A stretch of 5,310 nucleotides of DNA from Nanobdellota archaeon (GTDB lineage: Archaea; Nanobdellota; Nanobdellia; Pacearchaeales; UBA12030). The stretch lies in NCBI GenBank assembly GCA_022572525.1, contig JACZVS010000040.1, positions 1 to 5,310 on the forward strand. Reading direction: 5' to 3'. The position numbers were made by a program, and so were the translations under genes. Below are positions 1-5,191 of this stretch, piece after piece; position 1 is the stretch's first letter, and every line of letters starts with the position of its first letter. A model generated the notes under the pieces. It worked only from the letters and a program-made list of their open reading frames with translations, had not been told where the DNA came from and did not search any database.

Positions 1-488
1 ACTTGAGCATAATACAAGACTATATCAAACACAAAAACGAGAAAACCAAGAGATAGCTTATTCTTCATAAAAATAGACAGGATAAAGGCAAGATTTGTAA
101 GAAACACAATCGGTAATGCAAAGGCTGCTGTGATAAATTTTATTTTCAGCTGAAGCAGGATTATTGTTACAACAAGCAGGATAAAGGTTAATGCTATCTC
201 TCTACCTCGTTCTTTTACGAATTTGCTGACATTCTTAGTAACTAAATTTTTATTTATCTTTGATAATCCTTTAACATAGTTCCACAAAAGATTCAGGCCG
301 AAGAAGAGGAGTAATGCTGGCAACAGATTTGAAAGAGACAAGAAGAAGTTGAAATTAAAGTTAAATATTCCATAGAGAACAAATATTAAACTCACAAAAA
401 TAGAGAGCCCATAAAACAGATAAGCTAGAGATAGAGTAATTTCTTTGTTTTTAAGAATCAGATAGAGAAAGTTATTTAAGAGTCGCAT
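1..488 (-). CDS. Multi-helix membrane protein of unknown function, N-terminal part (cut by left edge)
   Basis: An open minus-strand frame begins with ATG at 488-486 and stays open for 162 codons to the window edge. It begins MRLLNNFLYL and is strongly hydrophobic. I see about five candidate membrane segments: residues 17-42, 48-71, 97-113, 118-141 and 145-162. A lysine- and arginine-rich loop lies at about 73-97 (VKGLSKINKN, then VKERGRE) and is probably cytoplasmic by the positive-inside rule. I see no catalytic motif and do not recognise the family; the true length is unknown. A TATA-like box about 27 bases upstream of the ATG supports this start and a leaderless transcript. The gene diverges from the basic ORF and pilin/LamG gene on the plus strand. 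The long open frame, hydrophobic pattern and promoter make a real gene likely. The function is open. Confidence 0.8.
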   Translation of the reverse strand, partial: MRLLNNFLYLILKNKEITLSLAYLFYGLSIFVSLIFVLYGIFNFNFNFFLSLSNLLPALLLFFGLNLLWNYVKGLSKINKNLVTKNVSKFVKERGREIALTFILLVVTIILLQLKIKFITAAFALPIVFLTNLAFILSIFMKNKLSLGFLVFVFDIVLYYAQ

Positions 489-499
489 TTTTAAGAAGA

Positions 500-508
500 T
501 TATAAAAG
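500..508 (+). promoter_or_regulatory. TATA-like promoter box for the plus-strand ORF at 532
   Basis: The sequence TTATAAAAG is centred about 28 bases before the ATG at 532, the spacing expected for archaeal TBP binding with a leaderless or nearly leaderless start. The second box at 511-520 is only about 17 bases from that ATG and fits the opposite-strand gene better. Confidence 0.45.
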
Positions 509-510
509 AG

Positions 511-520
511 TATATAAATT
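511..520 (-). promoter_or_regulatory. TATA-like promoter box for the membrane protein gene
   Basis: The plus-strand sequence TATATAAATT (AATTTATATA on the minus strand) is centred about 27 bases upstream of the minus-strand ATG at 488. This is a near-ideal TATA-to-start distance for a leaderless archaeal transcript. Confidence 0.5.
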
Positions 521-531
521 TTTTATTGAAG

Positions 532-639
532 ATGGATTACGCTGTTCCACAACAAAGGAAAAGTAGGAAGGAAAAAAAGCTGAAAAGACGCTATAGGGTT
601 TATAAAAAGGGTAGGCCAATTCCCGGGAAGAAAAAATAA
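532..639 (+). CDS. Small, highly basic 35-residue ORF; possible leader of the pilin/LamG gene
   Basis: ATG at 532 opens a 35-codon frame ending in TAA at 637-639. The product starts MDYAVPQQRK and ends RPIPGKKK. More than 40% of its residues are lysine or arginine, and it has no cysteine and no hydrophobic segment. A TATA-like box about 28 bases upstream supports translation from this ATG. The stop codon overlaps the reading frame of the pilin/LamG gene, whose leader begins immediately downstream. It could be a free basic peptide (possibly nucleic-acid binding), a translated leader coupled to the downstream gene, or the true N-terminus of that gene if the A6 run at 631-636 is slippery or has lost one base. 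I do not recognise it as a ribosomal protein or any other named small protein. Confidence 0.4.
   Translation: MDYAVPQQRKSRKEKKLKRRYRVYKKGRPIPGKKK
599..608 (+). promoter_or_regulatory. TATA-like box inside the basic ORF, possible own promoter of the pilin/LamG gene
   Basis: TTTATAAAAA would place a transcription start near 628-630. That gives a short leader before the candidate ATA (636, 639) or ATT (648) starts of the pilin gene. Because the run is A/T-rich and lies within a coding frame, it could also be chance. Confidence 0.35.
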
Positions 640-647
640 TACCATCA

Positions 648-1787
648 ATTAATAAGAAGGGAATTTCTCCTTTAGTTGCTACTGTCATCATCATAGCTAT
701 TACTGTAGCAGCAGGAATTACACTTTACGCTATAGTTTTCCCTTTGATAAGTAGTCCACTTGCTGGAACTGAATGTACAGAAGTTTCTTACAAACTTGAT
801 GAAGGTTCCTGTAAGGTCATCGTAGGAGTTTTGGATAATAAATATAACATCTTAAGAATCTCAATAGATAGAACAGAATCAAGTGCTGAAGAGCCTGATA
901 TTGCTGGTTGGGGAATTATCTTAGAGTCTAAGGGAGAGAAACGAACTGTTTCTCAAGATTTCGTGGTAGAACCAGGAACTCAGACTACTTTCAATTTAGA
1001 TGTAAGCAGAGCTACTATTGATGAGCTTAAGGGCAATGTTACAGGTTTATCGGTTTTCCCTAAAATAGTATTAGGAGAAAGTCAGATTGAATGCGCTGAA
1101 ACTGCAAGAAGGATCGAAAGACTTAGAAGTTGTTTTGTTAAAGAAGTAACGGAAGGCTTAGTTTCGCACTGGAGGTTTGATAAAGGTTCAGGCGGAACAG
1201 CTTTTGATTCTGTTGGAGGAAATGATGGTACTTTAGTAGATGGACCAACCTGGACAACAACAGGAGTAAGAAATGGGGCATTACGGTTTGGTGCTACAGA
1301 TAATTACGTAACTACTGGAACCACCGGCTTTAATGGTGCAGAGGGAACTATTTCGGTTTGGATCAAACCCGATCCCAGTACTTCACAGACAATGATCATT
1401 GACGTGGCTAATACGGGGGCTACTGGGTTAGCTATTCTAAAAGGAACTGATAATACACTTACGTTCCAATGGGGAGATGGAACTGTGATAGGTAGAGTAG
1501 ATCCTACTTTGGTTCTCACCCCGAATACTTGGTATCACCTAGCAGCAACATGGACCAATGTAGGGGCCCCAAAAGACATAAAGGGTCGGTTTTACATAAA
1601 TGGAGTGTTTGAGGGAGGAGATACGGAATCCCCTGCCATAGTTTATACAGGAACAAGCTATATTGGGGCTCATAGGACGCTGTCATCGTTGAGATTCTTC
1701 GAAGGAATAATAGACGAAGTACGCATCTATGACAGAGCTCTCAGTGAAGAGGAAATTAATAATCTTATAAAGGGAATTTCTAAATGA
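648..1787 (+). CDS. Archaeal type IV pilin-leader protein with C-terminal LamG (ConA-like) domain
   Basis: The product is a predicted surface protein. From the ATT at 648 it is 379 residues and begins (I)NKKGISPLVATVIII. This matches the archaeal prepilin leader pattern: a short basic head, a cut after Gly5 by a PibD/FlaK-type peptidase, and a hydrophobic helix at about 6-32. Next comes a mostly beta domain at about 37-165 with cysteines at 43, 55, 149 and 162. Residues 170-375 form a LamG/ConA-like lectin fold, with the hallmarks GLVSHWRFDKGSG, GTISVWIKP, WYHLAATW, FYINGVFEGG and IIDEVRIYDRALSEEEI. LamG domains commonly bind carbohydrates or surface ligands, so an adhesion role is inferred. 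The start is the oddity: the frame is open back to a stop at 612-614 but has only ATA (636, 639) and ATT (648) before the leader. The TTG at 744 would remove the whole membrane helix, so I reject it. Confidence 0.82.
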   Translation: MNKKGISPLVATVIIIAITVAAGITLYAIVFPLISSPLAGTECTEVSYKLDEGSCKVIVGVLDNKYNILRISIDRTESSAEEPDIAGWGIILESKGEKRTVSQDFVVEPGTQTTFNLDVSRATIDELKGNVTGLSVFPKIVLGESQIECAETARRIERLRSCFVKEVTEGLVSHWRFDKGSGGTAFDSVGGNDGTLVDGPTWTTTGVRNGALRFGATDNYVTTGTTGFNGAEGTISVWIKPDPSTSQTMIIDVANTGATGLAILKGTDNTLTFQWGDGTVIGRVDPTLVLTPNTWYHLAATWTNVGAPKDIKGRFYINGVFEGGDTESPAIVYTGTSYIGAHRTLSSLRFFEGIIDEVRIYDRALSEEEINNLIKGISK

Positions 1788-1802
1788 TTGTTAAGAGTAA
1801 AG

Positions 1803-1807
1803 TTTTT
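1803..1807 (+). terminator. Possible archaeal T-tract terminator after the pilin/LamG gene
   Basis: A TTTTT run begins 16 bases after the LamG stop codon. Archaeal RNA polymerase can terminate at T-rich tracts without a hairpin. The tract is short and the base composition is A/T-rich, so this is a weak call. Confidence 0.25.
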
Positions 1808-1844
1808 CTAGAAAAGTTTAAATCTTCTTCTGTCTAAAGAATAG

Positions 1845-1871
1845 ATGGCAATAACCACCCTTACCTTCTAG
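1845..1871 (+). other. Nine-codon minigene behind a TATA-like box (possible leader peptide, RNA start or chance)
   Basis: ATG at 1845 opens MAITTLTF followed by TAG at 1869-1871. The TATA-like GTTTAAATC at 1816-1824 is centred about 25 bases upstream, the same spacing as at ccdA and the DUF3179 gene. The ATGGCA start context repeats that of ccdA at 1957. It may be a leader peptide, the 5' end of a non-coding RNA, a decayed gene start or coincidence. Confidence 0.15.
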
Positions 1872-1926
1872 ATCCATTCTCAATTATCATGTTTACATAC
1901 AATCCTACTTAAGAGTTAAATAATAA

Positions 1927-1935
1927 ATTTAAAAA
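1927..1935 (+). promoter_or_regulatory. TATA-like promoter box for ccdA
   Basis: ATTTAAAAA is centred about 26 bases before the ccdA ATG, which points to a leaderless transcript. There is no Shine-Dalgarno-like sequence directly ahead of the start. Confidence 0.5.
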
Positions 1936-1956
1936 TCAGAACAAACTTGTAAGAAG

Positions 1957-2676
1957 ATGGCAGATGTAACGCTAATATTGGCATTTGTTGCTGGATTGCT
2001 TTCGTTTTTATCGCCTTGCGTACTTCCACTTATTCCTGGCTATCTTTCATATCTTTCTGGCGTTAGCTTAACTGAAAGTTCTCTTGCCCGTATTACAAAG
2101 AAGGCAAAGCTTCGAATTTTCCTTCACGCAGTTCTTTTTGTTCTTGGTTTCACTGTAATATTTTCTGCTCTCGGAATTTTGCTTAATTCTGTACTAGCCG
2201 ATATTGCAACCCCAGTTAGAATATGGCTTGGCAGAGTAGCAGGAGTAATTATAATCTTATTTGGTCTTTACTTGCTTGGCTTGATGAGAATTCCTTGGCT
2301 TGAAAGAGAGCATGTTATTAGAAGGAAAAACTCAAAGTCAAGCTATGCAACCTCCTTTATTTTCGGTACCACTTTCGCAGTAGGCTGGACTCCATGCATA
2401 GGCCCTATACTTGCCAGCATTCTTGCACTCGCAGTAGCCACACCTATTAATGCCTTTACTCTTCTGCTTGTCTACTCGATTGGCCTTAGTGTTCCTTTCT
2501 TAATTGTAGGATTATTCACTTCTCAGGCTAACAACTTCATAGCAAAATATGCTGGAGCATTCCGCTATGTGAATATTGTTGCGGGCATCTTGTTGATAAT
2601 CCTAGGCATTCTTGTATTCACAAACAATCTTATTTATTTTGCTCAAATTCCTTTCCTTAGCAATTTGTTTAGATAA
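1957..2676 (+). CDS. ccdA: CcdA-type transmembrane thiol-electron transporter
   Basis: This 239-residue protein belongs to the CcdA/DsbD transmembrane family and has the usual stand-alone CcdA length. The family moves reducing equivalents from cytoplasmic thioredoxin across the membrane to thioredoxin-like proteins outside. Six membrane segments can be drawn at about 5-33, 53-79, 86-108, 130-158, 166-190 and 203-228. The two signature half-motifs are both present: FLSPCVLPLIPGYLSYLSG with Cys21 in helix 1 and GWTPCIGPILA with Cys147 in helix 4. These cysteines form the reversible disulphide, and the flanking prolines (20, 24, 27, 146, 150) are typical of the family. There is no fused thioredoxin domain. 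The anchored thioredoxin encoded 51 bases downstream would supply that function. The ATG is supported by the TATA spacing and by helix 1 beginning at once. Confidence 0.95.
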   Translation: MADVTLILAFVAGLLSFLSPCVLPLIPGYLSYLSGVSLTESSLARITKKAKLRIFLHAVLFVLGFTVIFSALGILLNSVLADIATPVRIWLGRVAGVIIILFGLYLLGLMRIPWLEREHVIRRKNSKSSYATSFIFGTTFAVGWTPCIGPILASILALAVATPINAFTLLLVYSIGLSVPFLIVGLFTSQANNFIAKYAGAFRYVNIVAGILLIILGILVFTNNLIYFAQIPFLSNLFR

Positions 2677-2691
2677 CAGTTCAAGAAAGGG

Positions 2692-2699
2692 TTTAAATA
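2692..2699 (+). promoter_or_regulatory. TATA-like promoter box for the thioredoxin-like gene
   Basis: TTTAAATA, preceded by purine-rich GAAAGGG that could act as a BRE, is centred about 32 bases before the ATG at 2728. That would give a leader of only about six bases. The gene could therefore be transcribed separately from ccdA as well as by read-through. Confidence 0.45.
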
Positions 2700-2727
2700 A
2701 AATAGATAATCCAAATATTAAAAGAGA

Positions 2728-3273
2728 ATGGCCAACAAAACACTACTGATTATCGCAGTAATAGTAATTATAGTAGCTATTTTTCTCATTAGTAAACCTG
2801 CAGAAATAGATGAAGAAACACTAGGGGAGGGCGGAAAAAATGTCGGGGATACAGCTTTTGACCTGAGTTTTACAACCTTTGATGGAAAAGAGGATAAATT
2901 TAGTAATTACAGAGGAAAAGTAGTTATCATAAACGCTTGGACGGTATGGTGTCCTTTCTGTCTAAATGAAATGCCACTTATGCAGAAAATTTCTAATGAT
3001 AATGAAGATGTTGTTGTCCTTTTCATACATAGAACATCTACAGAAAGCAAGAGCACAGCACAACCATATCTAGATGATTTCGCTAGCGAAGGAATTCCAA
3101 TAACAGATCCTATTTTCGAAGATCCAAGAGATAAATTCTACACAACTTTCTTCGGTTTTGGAATGCCGGTCTCCATAATTTTAGACAAAGATGGAGTTAT
3201 AAGGGACAGAAAAGTAGGAGAGTATACAGAAAGCGAGTTAGAAGACGAAGTGCAGAGGATTCTAGAGGGTTAA
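2728..3273 (+). CDS. Membrane-anchored TlpA/ResA-like thioredoxin
   Basis: This 181-residue protein has an N-terminal anchor at about 4-22 (LLIIAVIVIIVAIFLI), a short acidic linker, then an AhpC/TSA-Redoxin/TlpA-type fold from about residue 38. GDTAFDLSFTTFDGKEDKFSNYRGK is the usual entry to that fold. The active site is WTVWCPFC with Cys75 and Cys78, against the more common WCxPC, so the second middle residue is Phe rather than Pro. The cis-proline loop is GMPVSIILDKDGVI with Pro147. Such proteins reduce disulphides on extracytoplasmic proteins and are re-reduced by CcdA. The anchor and the CcdA neighbour place the domain outside the cell. The start is supported by TATA spacing and by the anchor beginning at residue 4. 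The client is not fixed by sequence; the DUF3179 protein next door is the leading candidate. Redox direction cannot be read from the motif. Confidence 0.92.
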   Translation: MANKTLLIIAVIVIIVAIFLISKPAEIDEETLGEGGKNVGDTAFDLSFTTFDGKEDKFSNYRGKVVIINAWTVWCPFCLNEMPLMQKISNDNEDVVVLFIHRTSTESKSTAQPYLDDFASEGIPITDPIFEDPRDKFYTTFFGFGMPVSIILDKDGVIRDRKVGEYTESELEDEVQRILEG

Positions 3274-3280
3274 ATGTAAG

Positions 3281-3290
3281 TTTTTAATAA
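3281..3290 (+). promoter_or_regulatory. TATA-like promoter box for the DUF3179 gene, also a T-tract
   Basis: TTTTTAATAA is centred about 25 bases before the ATG at 3311 and lies in the 37-base gap after the thioredoxin stop. The same T5 run could end upstream transcripts, so it may serve both roles. Confidence 0.45.
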
Positions 3291-3310
3291 GGAAAAACCT
3301 ATAGTAAGAG

Positions 3311-4408
3311 ATGGTAAAGAAGTTAAAGAGGTCTTTTAATTACATCCCAATCATAGCGGTTGTGATTGTTGTGATTGCTTTAATCTTATTTCTTAGGCCT
3401 GGAATGAGGGGAGAAATGGAAGGAGAAGAAAGCAAAAGTAGCATCTTAAGTGATAAAGTGAAAACTCTTGCTGATGGAACAAAGTACATCATACATCCAT
3501 CTGAAATTCTTTCAGGAGGCCCTCCAAAAGATGGAATTCCTTCCATCGATGATCCGGAATTTACTTCTGCCGAAGAAGCAAGTTGGTTGAATCCGGATGA
3601 TCTTGTGCTTGGATTAGATTATAATGGAGTTGCAAAGGCATATCCCCATAGAATTCTGAATTGGCATGAAATTGTAAACGATTTTGCAGATGATAAGCCA
3701 GTTCTCGTAACATACTGCCCTCTTTGTAGAACAGGAATTGCATTTGAGCCAGTAATCAATGGCGAAAGAGTTGAATTTGGGACTTCTGGAAAGTTGTGGA
3801 AGGCCAACTTGGTGATGTACGACCGGAAGACAGACACTTATTGGAGCCAAGTTGGAGGAAAGGCAATTGTTGGAGAATTAGCAGGAATGAAATTGAAACA
3901 AATTCCAATGGATACAGCAACATGGAAAGATTGGAAAGAGAAACATCCTGATACTCTTGTGCTATCAAAAGATACAGGATTCTTCAGAAGTTATGATAGA
4001 GACCCTTATGCATCCTTTGCGAATTCCCCTGGAGTAGGTTTCGGAGTTGATTTTAAAGATACTCGCTTGTTCTCAAAAGCTATTGTTTATGGTATTATAG
4101 TTGGAGATAAAACAAAAGCATATTCTGAGCAAAAAGTTAAAGAAACAAAATTATTGAATGATGAGTTTGCAGGCAAAAAGCTGCTTGTCTTCTGGGATCC
4201 TGAACTTAATGCTGTAAAGATCTTTGATCGCACTGTAGATAGAGAAGAACTTGAATTCTCTCTGGACGGCAAGCTAGTCGATAATAGTGGGAGAGAATGG
4301 AACTTCGGCGGCTCATCTGGAGAAATGCAGTTAGAGAGAATAGATACCTTTGGCCTTTACTGGTTCTCATGGCTTGTTACTTATCCTGATACAGAACTTT
4401 TCCACTAG
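3311..4408 (+). CDS. Membrane-anchored DUF3179 protein with a CPLC motif
   Basis: This 365-residue protein has a basic N-terminus (MVKKLKRSF), one membrane segment at about 11-29, a charged linker at 33-52, then a DUF3179 domain from about 60 to the end. Family hallmarks are LDYNGVAKAYPHRILNWHEIVND (103-125), VTYCPLCRTGIAF (133-145, Cys136 and Cys139), WKEKHPDTLVLSKDTGF (208-224), YDRDPYAS (228-235) and the closing WFSWLVTYPDTEL (351-363). I assign the family from recall of these motifs. Its biochemical function is not established to my knowledge. The paired cysteines, the anchor and the position directly after ccdA and a TlpA-like thioredoxin suggest an extracytoplasmic redox or metal-linked role; this is inference. 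I recall some family members being annotated as selenoproteins, which would agree with a reactive thiol. The frame is intact, with both cysteines present. Confidence 0.9.
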   Translation: MVKKLKRSFNYIPIIAVVIVVIALILFLRPGMRGEMEGEESKSSILSDKVKTLADGTKYIIHPSEILSGGPPKDGIPSIDDPEFTSAEEASWLNPDDLVLGLDYNGVAKAYPHRILNWHEIVNDFADDKPVLVTYCPLCRTGIAFEPVINGERVEFGTSGKLWKANLVMYDRKTDTYWSQVGGKAIVGELAGMKLKQIPMDTATWKDWKEKHPDTLVLSKDTGFFRSYDRDPYASFANSPGVGFGVDFKDTRLFSKAIVYGIIVGDKTKAYSEQKVKETKLLNDEFAGKKLLVFWDPELNAVKIFDRTVDREELEFSLDGKLVDNSGREWNFGGSSGEMQLERIDTFGLYWFSWLVTYPDTELFH

Positions 4409-4410
4409 CA

Positions 4411-5157
4411 TTAGGCGGTAAATTCTTTTTCGCTTATATAAGGAATCCATCCTTGCCTGTCAATTGCAAGATAAATTGCTTTGTACTTTTCTCCTTTCTT
4501 TAATTTTGGAGTTGGCTTTGCGTTATGATAATAATAAGGAACATACTTGACATCTGGAAATTTCCATGTGTTTGCAAAGTTGTAAATACCTGTGACAAGT
4601 TCTCCATCTTTGTCTAATATTGCAATAAAAGATATCCAAAAGTTATCTTCTTTGGAAGAAGGCCACGAGAATATTATGCCGAGTTTTTTTAAAATTCCCT
4701 CTTTCCTTTTTGTCGGCAACTTTGATACCTTCGAATCCAAAAGTCCAGAAGTTATTACTTTCTTTCCATTCTCAGCTTTAATGTAATACTTATAATCTTT
4801 ATCTTTATTTTTTGTTGTAAAAAGATGGAGATTGTCAAAGAGTCTTTTTGATTTAAGCTTTAGTGGCTCAAACTCATTCTTGTTTATACATAAATTCTTT
4901 GCAGAAGGCTTGCACTCCATTAGAACAAAGTTCTTGCTACCAAGAGCAGGCCTGAACATTATGCTTACCGGAGCTTTTCCGTTACTCATAAAATTATTTA
5001 TTCCACCGTAACAGCATGCAAGTAGCATCTTGTTGCCTAGTGTCATCTTTGCAGTTCTGGCTATTCCACTTCTATAAGAAAGTTCTGCTCCTACTCTTAC
5101 ATATAATTCATAAAAACGCTTTTTACCTTCGTACAAAGCTTTCTTTAAGTTAAACAT
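4411..5157 (-). CDS. Hypothetical protein, 248 residues, family not recognised
   Basis: A complete minus-strand frame starts with ATG at 5157-5155 and ends with TAA at 4413-4411. The product is basic at the N-terminus (MFNLKKALYEGKKRFYELY) but has no signal peptide or convincing membrane segment, so it is probably cytoplasmic. Cysteines are at 48, 49, 82 and 90; the first two form LLACCYGG and the last two sit in MECKPSAKNLCINKNE. The middle (about 95-170) is lysine-rich. The C-terminal third is aromatic-rich, with FSWPSS, FWISFIAILDKDGE, YNFANTWKFPDV, VPYYYHN and DRQGWIPYISEKEF, which suggests a compact mixed alpha/beta domain. A TATA-like box about 28 bases upstream supports the start. The gene is convergent with the DUF3179 gene, with two bases between stops. 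I do not assign a function. Confidence 0.8.
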   Translation of the reverse strand: MFNLKKALYEGKKRFYELYVRVGAELSYRSGIARTAKMTLGNKMLLACCYGGINNFMSNGKAPVSIMFRPALGSKNFVLMECKPSAKNLCINKNEFEPLKLKSKRLFDNLHLFTTKNKDKDYKYYIKAENGKKVITSGLLDSKVSKLPTKRKEGILKKLGIIFSWPSSKEDNFWISFIAILDKDGELVTGIYNFANTWKFPDVKYVPYYYHNAKPTPKLKKGEKYKAIYLAIDRQGWIPYISEKEFTA

Positions 5158-5178
5158 AAAACTTTTAATGAACAGCCA

Positions 5179-5191
5179 ATTAAATATATTG
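5179..5191. promoter_or_regulatory. Divergent TATA-rich promoter region between the 248-residue gene and the right-edge gene
   Basis: ATTAAATATATTG is centred about 28 bases upstream of the minus-strand ATG at 5157, a good leaderless spacing. It is about 19-21 bases upstream of the plus-strand ATG at 5204, which is short. With the flanking CA it reads CAATTAAATATATTG, whose CAAT and ATTG ends are inverted. It could be read in both directions by TBP, but only the minus-strand use has standard spacing. Confidence 0.45.

Larger units (their letters stand above)
1788..1956. other. Intergenic region between the pilin/LamG gene and ccdA
   Basis: This 169-base stretch holds a T5 tract shortly after the LamG stop, a TATA-like GTTTAAATC, a nine-codon minigene and the ccdA promoter. 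I see no tRNA-like cloverleaf, CRISPR-type repeat or strong hairpin. It is longer than the other same-strand gaps (51 and 37 bases), which suggests a break between two transcription units and perhaps a decayed gene or an unrecognised small RNA. Confidence 0.4.

Noticed and set aside
621..628. Palindrome TCCCGGGA as an operator
   Set aside because: It is only eight bases, lies within the coding frame of the basic ORF and is not repeated elsewhere in the window.
500..694. 64-codon minus-strand ORF
   Set aside because: It lies opposite the basic ORF and the prepilin leader, spans the divergent promoter region and shows no recognisable protein features.
1304..1519. 71-codon minus-strand ORF inside the LamG gene
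   Set aside because: It is antisense to a strongly supported LamG domain and has no promoter or motif of its own.
744..1787. TTG at 744 as the start of the LamG gene
   Set aside because: It begins just after the hydrophobic helix of a well-formed prepilin leader encoded in the same open frame, so it would leave a surface domain with no export signal.
1788..1956. tRNA, CRISPR or insertion-sequence remnants in the largest intergenic gap
   Set aside because: I found no cloverleaf arms, no spaced direct repeats and no terminal inverted repeats by eye.
3340..4272. Several minus-strand ORFs of 60-78 codons opposite the DUF3179 gene
   Set aside because: They overlap each other in different frames and are antisense to a conserved domain; the composition looks like a complement shadow.
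2728..4408. Cytochrome c maturation as the purpose of the redox cassette
   Set aside because: No CXXCH haem-binding motif is present in any translated gene of the window, and no other Ccm or Ccs component is adjacent.
4592..4786. 64-codon plus-strand ORF inside the 248-residue gene
   Set aside because: It is antisense to a longer intact gene that has a promoter, and it has no upstream TATA box or recognisable motif.
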